This document shows positions 21,704 to 32,676 of a DNA stretch of 64,000 nt, piece after piece. The notes under the pieces were generated by a model, which worked only from the letters and a program-made list of their open reading frames with translations, did no database searches and was not told the origin of the DNA. Where the stretch lies: NCBI GenBank assembly GCA_032622095.1, contig CP136061.1, positions 52,585,762 to 52,649,761 on the forward strand, in the 5' to 3' direction. The stretch's first letter is position 1; each line of letters begins with the position of its first letter. The DNA is from Siphonodentalium dalli (lineage: Eukaryota; Mollusca; Scaphopoda; Gadilida; Siphonodentaliidae). The position numbers and the translations under genes are program-made.

Positions 21704-23221
21704 ATGACAAGCAGTCACAGCACTATACTTTTGGATGTAATAACTGATATTATTAACTCCTCGCTCTCAACGGGTGTTGTTCCCCAATGCTTCAAACACG
21801 CCAGTGTTACCCCATTGTTAAAGAAGTCTGGTTTAGATCAAAATTTGCTCCAAAACTATAGACCAGTCTCCAATCTTCCTTTCTTATCTAAAGTCCTTGA
21901 ACGTGTAGTGCTCCACCAACTTCGTAAACACTTGAAAGACAATAATTTAGAAGAAAACTTTCAGTCAGCTTACAAGAAAAATCACTGTACGGAGACAGCC
22001 TTGACTCGAATTTTTAACGACTTGCTGTGTGCGACAGATGAGGGCAAACTCTCCATTCTTACATGCCTTGACCTCTCTGCGGCGTTTGACACGCTCGATC
22101 ATTCCATCCTGTTAAAACGCCTTTCTGTGACTTTCGGAATGTCCGGCACGGTATTAAAGTGGTTCCATTCTTACGTAACCGAGAGAACTCAATCAGTTAT
22201 TGTTAATTCTACGACGTCTAACCCCGTGCATCTATCATATGGAGTGCCCCAAGGTTCTGTGCTGGGACCTGTACTATATCTCGTTTACACACAGCCTCTT
22301 GGAAACATCATCGAAAAACACAACATTCAGTATCACATGTATGCAGACGATACCCAAATGTACATATCAGTTGAGCCATCGATCTTAGACGAAGCAATTT
22401 CTCAAGTTCAGACATGCGTTTCAGAAGTTAAAACATGGATGGAGATCAACAAACTCAAACTTAACGAAAGCAAAACTGAAATTATGCTTTGTGGAACTAA
22501 CGCTCGGTTGAAGGGGGTCAGTCTTAATGCCACGCTCATCGGCGACAGTGTAATTGAATTTTCTGATGTTATTAAAAACCTCGGTGTGACCATCGACAAA
22601 AACTTCTCAATGTCATCTCACATCAGCAACCTATGCAGGTCCTTATATATGGAGCTCCGGCGCATTTCGCATGTACGTCCATATATCTCCGAACAATCCA
22701 CACAAATATTGATGTCCTCATTTGTGTTATCCAAAATCGATTACTGTAATTCTATTTTAGCAGGACTCCCAGATTATCAACTTCACAAACTTCAAAAAAT
22801 TGTTAATATTGCTGCAAAAATTGTGTGCCGTGCAGGCAAATTTGATCATGTTACCCCACTGTTGTATAAATTACATTGGCTTCCCATATTTGAACGAATT
22901 GTGTACAAACATGCTACTTTGTGTTATAGAAAGTCGGATATTGATAATGCTTTGCCACCATATATTGATACATTGTTGGTCAAATATGTACCTGCTCGAC
23001 CACTTCGATCACAGGATGCGAATGCGATGGTTGTACCTAAACGAGATCTGATGTACTTTGGTCGCCGTTCTTTCGAGGTCTACGGGCCGACCATTTGGAA
23101 CAACCTTCCCAAAGAGGTGAAACAGTCTGACTGTTTGGAAACATTCAAATCGGCCCTAAAAACTCACCTATTCATCTCCCATTTCGGACAAATAACATCA
23201 GAAAACGTTGAGGAGACTTAA
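21704..23221 (+). CDS. LINE reverse transcriptase ORF, 5'-truncated (L2/CR1-like)
   Basis: The 505-codon frame holds a complete RT core and thumb: [19 protein letters not shown] near residue 50, [12 protein letters not shown] near 125, [11 protein letters not shown] near 182 and the catalytic YADD at residues 213-216. The C-terminal LINE block ([20 protein letters not shown]) ends the frame. No endonuclease precedes it. The first eight codons derive from the host repeat (ATGACAAGCAGTCAC matches 23717), so the apparent start methionine is not the element's own. The RT frame is intact, which suggests a fairly recent insertion, but it lacks EN and 5' parts and should be dead on arrival. Confidence 0.9.
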   Translation: MTSSHSTILLDVITDIINSSLSTGVVPQCFKHASVTPLLKKSGLDQNLLQNYRPVSNLPFLSKVLERVVLHQLRKHLKDNNLEENFQSAYKKNHCTETALTRIFNDLLCATDEGKLSILTCLDLSAAFDTLDHSILLKRLSVTFGMSGTVLKWFHSYVTERTQSVIVNSTTSNPVHLSYGVPQGSVLGPVLYLVYTQPLGNIIEKHNIQYHMYADDTQMYISVEPSILDEAISQVQTCVSEVKTWMEINKLKLNESKTEIMLCGTNARLKGVSLNATLIGDSVIEFSDVIKNLGVTIDKNFSMSSHISNLCRSLYMELRRISHVRPYISEQSTQILMSSFVLSKIDYCNSILAGLPDYQLHKLQKIVNIAAKIVCRAGKFDHVTPLLYKLHWLPIFERIVYKHATLCYRKSDIDNALPPYIDTLLVKYVPARPLRSQDANAMVVPKRDLMYFGRRSFEVYGPTIWNNLPKEVKQSDCLETFKSALKTHLFISHFGQITSENVEET

Positions 23222-23366
23222 TTATTGAAATACATGCATATTATTTATTGCGTATATGTTATAGTGTGAATGTGTGTGACTGCGTTTGTGTGAATTGTTC
23301 AGCGCCATGAGCCATACGGGATATGGCGCTATACAAATACTCTATATTATTATTATTATTATTATA
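21728..23366 (+). mobile_element. 5'-truncated L2/CR1-like LINE insertion with (ATT)n tail
   Basis: The 3' UTR carries a stem GCGCCATGAGCC...GGATATGGCGCTATACAAATA followed by (ATT)n, a 3' end shared by many L2/CR1-type LINEs. The left junction falls inside a host repeat whose uninterrupted version is at 23717-23760, which fixes the insertion point between CACTATA and CCAGACTTG. Confidence 0.8.
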
Positions 23367-23588
23367 CCAGACTTGAATACTTTCGGTCTTGTGAGACATA
23401 ATCTGAGTTGAAAGACATGCAAATAATTCACTAATTGGCTTGATGCACTGATGGCAGATATTTTCTACCCATTGATAGTCACATTAATGTTTGAGACAGT
23501 AGCTGTTGCTTGCTCTTTTTCCATGCACACAATGATCTAGGCATTAGTTGCATCAGGGCAAGTTTACTTATATATGCAAACTTAGGTC

Positions 23589-25580
23589 ATTGTACAGGAT
23601 ACACACAATTTCATAAGTTCTAACCATTTCCCGATTAGTCTGTCAACCAGCCCGTTATCTAGCATTATGCCTTAATACTTTTGTTAGTCTACTAGAGCAA
23701 CATCTGTTATACTAAATGACAAACAGTCACTATGCCAGACTTGGATATTTTAGGTGTTGTGAGAGTAACCGATCATATGAGTTGATAGACATGCACATAT
23801 TTCACTGATTGGATTGATGCACCGATGAACAGTGTGATGACAGTTATATTCTAGCCATTGATAGTCACATTAATGTTTGAGGCAGTTGCTCTTTGTCCAT
23901 GCACACACTGATCTTGGCTTTAGTTACATCAGGACAAGTTTATATATTTCAGTTTTACATTTCTCGAAGCTTCTTTCCGAAGGGTGTCGGGAAGGAATTT
24001 GTTCAACCTACCGCCCCATATGCAACATGCCATACAGCTTAATGTCATCTCTACTAAGGCCCATATGAGGTCCCAGTAACATAAACATGGTGTTTTTGCA
24101 GTTATAAATTCTTATAATATGTTTTAAACAAATGTCATATAAGGGCACAAAAGGTCTTTAGTAAAAAATTTGCATGAGGGTGTAAAAATGTGTTTTTTGC
24201 CCCTCGGGCCACCCACCCCGGCATACCTTCCTGCAATTTTTTTACTAACCCCTCCCCCTGATCAAGGTGGTGTTTATTATACAATGAACATTGTTTGCCA
24301 GTTTAGAATTCGCCCAGATATATCAGTGCGCGAATTCAAAAATAAGCGAACAATAGTACTGCGCGAATATAAATACGAGTACGGTAGTCAGAAAACAGCG
24401 ACATTGTTGTAAACAAATTACACGCAGTGACTACCATTGGCGCAATAATTGTCGTATATTTATGCCCAATAATGCGTCCCGAATAAAGTAAATATTTACA
24501 TTTGTCACTCATGTACATTTGAACAACAGTGCAAAATTAATCAACTTAATTATGACCGTAACCAATTCCTCAACCAAATCAAGCAGTATTCACACCCATA
24601 TTCCATTGATCACCAAAAAAATACTGGTATTCCTCACATTTTTGAAAACATACAAGTATTGCAAGATGATCGCGCAGGTCTCAGCATGAATTCATCAATA
24701 TAATCATATTGGCTACCAGATAAAGCATTACAACTACAAAAAATGACTATAATCGCCATTTCACAACCCGACCCCACGCCCCACCCTTCTTGACCATCTA
24801 TGTACGAAACTACACACATTGTAAATACGCACCCGCACTATATATATACACCCAATTATACGTACACATTACAGTGTATCATTATACAATCATAAGGGCC
24901 CTGCCCTTGCAAGTTAAACTTTTTGTGGGGTCCTGTTGTTATATATCTACTATAATTAAATTGAATACCAAATAAATCTTATTGAATCTTGAATCGTGTA
25001 TAGTTCAACCGCTGTGTTCTCGGAAATGATATAGTCGATGTAGATATAATTTTCTCCAACCTTAGTTCCATTCTCCCAATAGGCATAGTGTTTGGATTCT
25101 AACAGATTGGTCACAAAATGTCTTTAAATCTACACCAAAAGAGCTTAATTCCTCCATTATGATCTCTCTTCTGGAAATTCACCCCATAGAACATACGACC
25201 TATACATTCAACGTTGACCAACTCTACATATTAGCCAAACATAGCCAAATTTACAACTTTAGAAAGATATAGGTACGTTTTCTTAACAGCCTTAATTTGT
25301 CCTACTATAAAAGAATTATAACAATTCAGCAGGACCCACCAGCGTCATATGGAATTATCAGGACCACTGAACCGAGAGTGATTATAATCTAAGAGCTCTT
25401 TCCACCAATGTATCACATTATTATAATCAATAAATTTGAAAATGATCAAGGAAATATGTGTTGATACAAAAATCGGACTTGGCACTGAAAGGGTTAACAG
25501 CAATGCCCATCGCGAAGGCCATCCGTATCTTTAATGCAAATCGGAACTTTCTTACCTTATTTGGCCGATTGTATCACAAA
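23589..25580 (+). repeat. 1992-bp direct repeat, left copy (flank of LINE)
   Basis: Identical in length to 32677-34668 (offset 9088 throughout) with about six substitutions seen by eye, about 99.7 percent identity. It begins ATTGTACAGGATACACAC and ends GATTGTATCACAAA, where the LINE starts. It contains non-coding repeats: a hairpin-type block at 24150-24262 and a sequence ending GGCACTGAAAGGGTTAA, like a piggyBac-type terminus, at about 25480. The small ORFs in it occur in both copies and show no motif. Confidence 0.9.
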
Positions 25581-25947
25581 GTATTCCAAGTTTACCTGCC
25601 ATCAACAAATTATACCGATGACTTTCATTTGCAATATGTAAACGCACTGCGTGATATTATCGATCAATATTTCGACTTGGGTCACGTCATTATTATGGGC
25701 GATTTTAATTGTACGCTATCCAAAACACGCGCAAGGGACAATTCCCTGCGTGATGTTCTGGCTATAAAAAGATTTATATCAGTAAATGGAAGTTCTCTCT
25801 GCATAGGAAACCGCAACACTTATGTTCCGACTATGAACGGGTCGGGTTCATGCATTGATTATATATTTTATTCTGAATTTGATCCATACATTTCTCTCAC
25901 ATATGCAGAAATTATTGAAGATGTATTGTCTGGCGCATCTAACCATA
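25581..25947 (+). pseudogene. LINE apurinic-type endonuclease domain, 3' half, interrupted
   Basis: The frame reads VFQVYLPSTNYTDDFHLQYV, then HVIIMGDFNCTLSKTRARDN and CIDYIFYSEFDPYISL, ending GASNHR. MGDFN and the terminal S(N/D)HRP are endonuclease-exonuclease-phosphatase motifs in APE-type LINEs. The N-terminal half is missing, so the element is 5'-truncated at 25581. The SNHRP motif is split after CATAG by the composite insertion and resumes at 29105 as HRPIVCQ. Continues with the RT frame at 29105-31897. Confidence 0.9.
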
Positions 25948-28900
25948 GGTTACACTGGTGTAAATAAGGTTCGGAGAGACCTCTAGCGGATGCGGGAGGA
26001 ATATATAGGAGAGAATAAAATAGACACTGGGCCCTGATTGGTCAATAGCCTTGTGTGCTTTTTGCATAAAAAAATCATCACACCTCTTCCCTATGATTTC
26101 CCATAGGTAAGATAGCCATTGGCACAGGAATTAACCATTTGTAGTGAAGTTTGAATTTGTTGGTGTGGTCTAAAATATGACAGTATTTTTTTATGCGGAT
26201 CTGACACTAGTTACGAAAACACAAGATTTAAAGGCGAATTCCCTGCTAGACAGATATGATTTTTTTGTGTAAAAAGTTTCCCGAAATGTCAATTTTTCAG
26301 ATTAAAAAAAAAAATTGGACCCATGGTTCATATAGCCAACAGCATACGCTAAAACGTTAGCACTGAGGCCTATGGAAAACATTTACACCAGTGTAACCTA
26401 AAGGGAAAAATGAACTTTTTGGCATTTTTGATTCCTGGGAGTCACTTTAAAGTATTTTAATGCATTTTTCACAGCCTGGTCTTTCAGTCCAATGAATCTC
26501 CCATGCATGGTGTGGCTATTCTTGCTGCTGATGTCTTCTTTCACTTCCATCGGCCAAAAAAATGGTATGATTTTTCATAAAAAATGCCAATTTTTCAAGG
26601 TATTTTCAAAAAATTTCAAGGTGGTAATTGTCACATGATAATGCAAATTACCCATTACATGAGCATGTCAATGACACACATACCAATTGTTATAAGAAGC
26701 TAATCTAACAAGTATTTTGGATTTTATAGCCAGTGATATACAGATATATATAATAAAAGTGTCTCATTTTCACTGGTGGGTATGGCCATTTGAAGGTTAA
26801 TAGCACTAAAACTTGGACACATTTAAGAAAATGCTTCAGCATTTCAAAGAGAGCATATCTTTGTTCAACTAATTCAATATACACCCACATCCAGTTATCT
26901 TGGATCACCCTTGCAGACCTGAAAATGTCATATTTTAGTCTTCCATGTGCTGATAAAGTCATGTGCTTGATGCTCAGCTGATCAGATCTGGACTCAATGA
27001 CCTCACATCACCAGAAGTTCTCTCATGGAAAGGATCTTGTACAGTCTTCCATAGCTGATCCAAGTTTGCAACACCAGACCCCAAAAACTGTGTGAAAATG
27101 GGGCCTGAATATGACTTGTGGTGGAAAAATGTGCTTTTTTGATGAATAATGTGTTACAGAGAGTGGGGTTAAATTGTGTGTGATAAATAAAGAACCACAG
27201 AAGTGATATTATTTTTGAACACATTTTTTTCATTCATGGGCAATTCTGAAAAAATGTAGGGTGTTACAATTATTCCGCGAAAAAGCGGGCTATCGCTTTA
27301 GGTTACACTGGTGTAAATAAGGTTCGGAGAGACCTCTAGCGGATGCGGGAGGAATATATAGGAGAGAATAAAATAGACACTGGGCCCTGATTGGTCAATA
27401 GCCTTGTGTGCTTTTTGCATAAAAAAATCATCACACCTCTTCCCTATGATTTCCCATAGGTAAGATAGCCATTGGCACAGGAATTAACCATTTGTAGTGA
27501 AGTTTGAATTTGTTGGTGTGGTCTAAAATATGACAGTATTTTTTTATGCGGATCTGACACTAGTTACGAAAACACAAGATTTAAAGGCGAATTCCCTGCT
27601 AGACAGATATGATTTTTTTGTGTAAAAAGTTTCCCGAAATGTCAATTTTTCAGATTAAAAAAAAAAATTGGACCCATGGTTCATATAGCCAACAGCATAC
27701 GCTAAAACGTTAGCACTGAGGCCTATGGAAAACATTTACACCAGTGTAACCTAAAGGGAAAAATGAACTTTTTGGCATTTTTGATTCCTGGGAGTCACTT
27801 TAAAGTATTTTAATGCATTTTTCACAGCCTGGTCTTTCAGTCCAATGAATCTCCCATGCATGGTGTGGCTATTCTTGCTGCTGATGTCTTCTTTCACTTC
27901 CATCGGCCAAAAAAATGGTATGATTTTTCATAAAAAATGCCAATTTTTCAAGGTATTTTCAAAAAATTTCAAGGTGGTAATTGTCACATGATAATGCAAA
28001 TTACCCATTACATGAGCATGTCAATGACACACATACCAATTGTTATAAGAAGCTAATCTAACAAGTATTTTGGATTTTATAGCCAGTGATATACAGATAT
28101 ATATAATAAAAGTGTCTCATTTTCACTGGTGGGTATGGCCATTTGAAGGTTAATAGCACTAAAACTTGGACACATTTAAGAAAATGCTTCAGCATTTCAA
28201 AGAGAGCATATCTTTGTTCAACTAATTCAATATACACCCACATCCAGTTATCTTGGATCACCCTTGCAGACCTGAAAATGTCATATTTTAGTCTTCCATG
28301 TGCTGATAAAGTCATGTGCTTGATGCTCAGCTGATCAGATCTGGACTCAATGACCTCACATCACCAGAAGTTCTCTCATGGAAAGGATCTTGTACAGTCT
28401 TCCATAGCTGATCCAAGTTTGCAACACCAGACCCCAAAAACTGTGTGAAAATGGGGCCTGAATATGACTTGTGGTGGAAAAATGTGCTTTTTTGATGAAT
28501 AATGTGTTACAGAGAGTGGGGTTAAATTGTGTGTGATAAATAAAGAACCACAGAAGTGATATTATTTTTGAACACATTTTTTTCATTCATGGGCAATTCT
28601 GAAAAAATGTAGGGTGTTACAATTATTCCGCGAAAAAGCGGGCTATCGCTTTAGGTTACACTGGTGTAAATAAGGTTCGGAGAGACCTCTAGCGGATGCG
28701 GGAGGAATATATAGGAGAGAATAAAATAGACACTGGGCCCTGATTGGTCAATAGCCTTGTGTGCTTTTTGCATAAAAAAATCATCACACCTCTTCCCTAT
28801 GATTTCCCATAGGTAAGATAGCCATTGGCACAGGAATTAACCATTTGTAGTGAAGTTTGAATTTGTTGGTGTGGTCTAAAATATGACAGTATTTTTTTAT

Positions 28901-29104
28901 GCGGATCTGACACTAGTTACGAAAACACAAGATTTAAAGGCGAATTCCCTGCTAGACAGATATGATTTTTTTGTGTAAAAAGTTTCCCGAAATGTCAATT
29001 TTTCAGATTAAAAAAAAAAATTGGACCCATGGTTCATATAGCCAACAGCATACGCTAAAACGTTAGCACTGAGGCCTATGGAAAACATTTACACCAGTGT
29101 AACC
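25948..29104. mobile_element. Composite A-B-A-B-A insertion of 1353-bp direct repeats
   Basis: The insert is 3157 bp: GGTTACACTGGTGTAAAT starts at 25948, 27301 and 28654, each 1353 bp apart. Block A is 451 bp and ends ATTTACACCAGTGTAACC (26398, 27751, 29104), so A has its own perfect inverted termini. Block B is 902 bp. CCATAG flanks the whole insert (25943-25948 and 29104-29109) and not each A. A holds an inverted CCAAT box (CTGATTGGTCAAT) and a TATA-like GAATATATAGG. No coding region for a transposase or polymerase is visible; the identical 85-, 76- and 63-codon frames in B lack motifs. An A-B-A element with one extra B-A unit from recombination fits. Family unknown. Confidence 0.85.
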
Positions 29105-31897
29105 CATAGACCGATTGTATGCCAATTTAAATGTGACGTTCCAAGCGACATACCAGACCGGCGACACGATAGCTCAACACCGACATTTAATTGGAAAAAA
29201 TTTAAAGCGGCTCCTACCTTAATCAGCCAGTATCAATGTTGTTTAAAAGAAATACTCCCTGCAAATCACACAATCGTCAATAATAGTGACTTGGACACAT
29301 TATATGACTCCGTTGTGGCTGCTATACTGCTAGCCTCCAATCAGACTGTCCCTCGTAAAACATATAAAAGTTATCTCAAGCCGTTCTGGAATAGTCGCTT
29401 GAAACAATTGCATGTTAATATGATATCAAGCAGACGACAGTGGATTTCCGCTGGTCGACCAAGAGATGAAAATGATTTAACTTATACAGATTATAAAGCG
29501 CAGAAAAGACTTTACCGACGGGAATATAGAATGTGCTGTAACCAATATATGGTTGATCGAAATAACGAACTTGACACAGCCGCTGAACTGGACCAAGGGT
29601 CCTTTTTCAAGATCCTTAACTCTAGGCGCAATCAAGATAAGAGGCCGAACAAAATTTTCAAATATGATGGGTCAACCTTGAGAAATTCTTCTGAGATTAC
29701 TAATGGCTGGGCGAATTATTTTGAAAAGCTGTATTCGCCTTTATCAGACAGCAGTTTCGACCAAGATCACTCCCATCTCGTAAATGAACATATAGAACTA
29801 CTAGTGAGTGGGCAATATAGCAAACAAGGGTCCAGTAGCTGCAAGCATATCACCGAAAAGGTTGAACCTGGCGAACTTGAAAGTGCTCTCAAAACTCTAA
29901 ATTTGAACAAGGCAGCAGGGTGGGACAACGTTTACAATGAACATTTGGTATTTGGTGGTCCAGCTTTGATAACATGTCTGTCCGCTTTGTTGACTGGAAT
30001 ATTGTCTCTCTCATATATACCGAAACCTGCCAAGAAAGGCGTAATTGTACCTCTCTACAAAGGTGGGAATAAACCACAAGCAAATTTTGATAGCTACCGA
30101 GCAATTACATTGCTTCCCGCTCTCTACAAGTTATTAGAAAAAATCTTACTGAGAAGACTAGAGTGTAATGTTCCAGACATGGTCAAAGTTCATAATCTAC
30201 AGCATGGTTTCCAGAAGGGTATCAATTGTCTTATGAACTCACTCATAGTACACGAATCGAAGATATTCGCACGTGAAAATAACAGTAAATTATATGCATG
30301 CTTTCTAGACGTTCATAAGGCATTTGATACCGTTTGGGTAAATGGTCTCCTTTATAAACTTTACATGTTAGACTTTGATCAGAAAACCTGGTTAATTTTT
30401 TACCAAATGCTTAAAGGAACATCCTGTCAAGTAAAGTATGGAAATACTCTCTCCAAGCAGTTTCCAATAGCACAAGGAACAAAACAGGGAGGAGTCGTCT
30501 CCCCTCTACTTTATATGCTATTTATAGATCAACTATTGTCAGAATTATCCGTATCTGGAGCTGGGCTCAATATGTTTTCCGTAAATTGTTCATGCCCAAC
30601 GCAAGCGGACGATATGACATTGCTCTCGGTCTCTGAAAGTGGTTTACAACACCTTATGAATATTTGCACTAAATACAGTCGTAAATGGAGATACAAGTAC
30701 AACGAGCAAAAGTCAGTAATTATCGTCTTTAATGAAAACAAAAATGAACACGCAAAGGCTTCAGTTGATAGATCGTGGATTCTCTGTGACAAACATGTAG
30801 CTGAAGTCGATAATCTGACACACCTTGGAATCCCGCTCCATAAATATAACCAGACGAGTAACTTCACAACAGAAATTAAACAAAAACTCCGTTCAAGCTA
30901 TTTCGCACTAACAAACGTAGGCATGTATGCTGGAGGAATAACACCCACTAGCAGTTTAAAAATGTACACGTCAATCATTGTGCCACGAGGCCTATTTGGG
31001 TGTGAACTATTATGTGGCATGTCAGACTCAGACACCCTATCATTGGAAAGATCTCACCGTTTTTGTCTAAAGAAAATACAAGGTCTTCGTATGCACACGC
31101 GCACTAATGTAGTGGAAGGACTCCTGGGTATCGGCAATGTCAAAAGCTTTGTGGATAAGAAAAAACTCCTACTTCTGGGCAGTCTATGTCATTTATCTAC
31201 AGACAAGGCAGCGAAATCTGTATTTTTACTTAGGCTACACTCATACTTTATCTCCGGCGTATCAGCCGATTCATTCATTGCCGATATCGCAGATGTCCTT
31301 GCAAATCACCGACTTATGCATTATTTAACAAAGTATGTATCAAAATGTGCATTTCCGGAAAGGTCATCATGGAAGCAAATCGTTCGAAATGCAATCGTCG
31401 AAACCTCTAACTCAATCTGGGAACTCTCTGGAAACGCGGATCCAACACTCCACCGTTTCCATAATATTCACCCTACACTCTCACTGTCGTGCCTGTGGAA
31501 GTCCTGTCGCAAGTTTCCGACAAACAAGGCGGCATACCTAACTGTTGCAAACATAATAGCCTGTACCGAACAGACACATTGTAACTGCAGATGTGGTGCG
31601 GAGTTTGACGATCTGCCCTTACATGTAATCATACATTGTCCTATGATTCTGGAACTTAGAAATGACATATGGTATGAATTACTAAATCTCTTCGGTATTC
31701 CGTGCTCACTTAAAATGGATAGCTACAATCCGCGTACACAACTGGAAGTATTTTTAACTGCACGTCCGCCGGATTTGTTCGACGAAATTGAAGAGCCAGA
31801 CCTGTTCACAAACTTCATGGTAAATAGCACATTTTGCTTATGGAAAGCCTATCGTAGAATCGAACAAACACCAATGGTTTCAGTAACCGTACCCTAA
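29078..31897 (+). CDS. LINE ORF2 reverse transcriptase (interrupted element, APE-type, I/Jockey/CR1 group)
   Basis: The 939-codon frame is LINE-derived from residue 10 on (HRPIVCQFKCDV); its first residues come from repeat A. It carries the EN-RT linker, TLNLNKAAGWDN and KKGVIVPLYKGG near residues 270-330, FLDVHKAFDTVW near 411, QGTKQGGVVSPLLY near 468 and the catalytic ADD at residues 510-512 preceded by Gln instead of the usual aromatic. A C-terminal knuckle (CNCRCG...LPLHVIIHC) lies near residues 835-860. The RT frame has no stop, although the endonuclease is cut by the composite insertion, so both lesions are young. The RT might still be translated but the element cannot nick DNA by its own endonuclease. 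Confidence 0.9.
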   Translation: MENIYTSVTHRPIVCQFKCDVPSDIPDRRHDSSTPTFNWKKFKAAPTLISQYQCCLKEILPANHTIVNNSDLDTLYDSVVAAILLASNQTVPRKTYKSYLKPFWNSRLKQLHVNMISSRRQWISAGRPRDENDLTYTDYKAQKRLYRREYRMCCNQYMVDRNNELDTAAELDQGSFFKILNSRRNQDKRPNKIFKYDGSTLRNSSEITNGWANYFEKLYSPLSDSSFDQDHSHLVNEHIELLVSGQYSKQGSSSCKHITEKVEPGELESALKTLNLNKAAGWDNVYNEHLVFGGPALITCLSALLTGILSLSYIPKPAKKGVIVPLYKGGNKPQANFDSYRAITLLPALYKLLEKILLRRLECNVPDMVKVHNLQHGFQKGINCLMNSLIVHESKIFARENNSKLYACFLDVHKAFDTVWVNGLLYKLYMLDFDQKTWLIFYQMLKGTSCQVKYGNTLSKQFPIAQGTKQGGVVSPLLYMLFIDQLLSELSVSGAGLNMFSVNCSCPTQADDMTLLSVSESGLQHLMNICTKYSRKWRYKYNEQKSVIIVFNENKNEHAKASVDRSWILCDKHVAEVDNLTHLGIPLHKYNQTSNFTTEIKQKLRSSYFALTNVGMYAGGITPTSSLKMYTSIIVPRGLFGCELLCGMSDSDTLSLERSHRFCLKKIQGLRMHTRTNVVEGLLGIGNVKSFVDKKKLLLLGSLCHLSTDKAAKSVFLLRLHSYFISGVSADSFIADIADVLANHRLMHYLTKYVSKCAFPERSSWKQIVRNAIVETSNSIWELSGNADPTLHRFHNIHPTLSLSCLWKSCRKFPTNKAAYLTVANIIACTEQTHCNCRCGAEFDDLPLHVIIHCPMILELRNDIWYELLNLFGIPCSLKMDSYNPRTQLEVFLTARPPDLFDEIEEPDLFTNFMVNSTFCLWKAYRRIEQTPMVSVTVP

Positions 31898-32201
31898 TGA
31901 ATGATGCTTAACTAAAATATATGTCTACTTGACTGTATGATTATCTATGATGTCATCTATATATAGTTATGTCTGTCCGTCCAATCTACGTGCCTTGACG
32001 CCCGTGTAACTTTGTATATCTGGTGAGTGGTAGCTGTGTGCACGTAATAACGTACATTTATGTTTGTATTGTTCATGTATGCTGACATGTGTAGGTGTGT
32101 AAGGGATGTCTGAGATGTTGCTTGTATTAAAATATGCATTACATACATATATACATATATGTGTATGTATGTGTATGTATATGTGTATGTATGTGTATAT
32201 A

Positions 32202-32290
<89 letters not shown>

Positions 32291-32676
32291 GTTTGTAAGT
32301 ATTTTAATGTGTGTGTGAATTGAGGTATGTTTTGTATGTGTATGTATGTATGAATGTATATATGTATGTGTGTATGTATGTATGTATATATGTATGCATG
32401 TGTCGTGTATGGGGACGTCGTCTGTATGTGCGTGTCAGACAGAAGGACTATGTGTATGCCTATAACTAATGCAATGGCAGGCGTAGATGTGCATGAGAAT
32501 GACATTATGTAAATTGATGCTGCGTGTGTTGTGTTATTATTCTAATTGTTATTTGTATAGATATGACATATTTATACTTTTTGTGTGGTCATGTTTTCTA
32601 ATTGTATATATGTTAAATTTTCGTGATTGTATTTGACATCTCTTCATTATATGGAGGAAAATAAAGATATATATAT
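31898..32676 (+). other. LINE 3' UTR with (TATG/TA)n and AT tail
   Basis: Between the RT stop and the right 1992-bp repeat. TA/TATG microsatellite tracts occupy about 32140-32400 and give long phantom Tyr/Ile frames on both strands. The element ends with GAGGAAAATAAAGATATATATATAT, a polyadenylation-type hexamer and dinucleotide tail. Confidence 0.75.

Larger units (their letters stand above)
21170..23945. repeat. Diverged ~370-bp tandem pair, first copy split by insertions
   Basis: GATTAGTCTGTCAACCAGCC occurs at about 21254 and 23633, and ATGACAA(A/G)CAGTCAC at 21704 and 23717, followed by (A)CCAGACTTG at 23371 and 23742. The first copy is interrupted by about 360 bp (21340-21695) and then by the LINE at about 21728-23366. 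The second copy continues to about 23945. Confidence 0.6.

Noticed and set aside
25948-29104. Classical LTR retrotransposon
   Set aside because: Direct repeats and a 4-6 bp duplication fit, but A lacks TG...CA ends, no primer-binding or polypurine tract was seen next to B, and B encodes no gag or pol.
31957-32505. 182-codon minus-strand frame rich in Tyr, Ile, Thr, His
   Set aside because: It is a translation of the TA/TATG microsatellite in the LINE 3' UTR.
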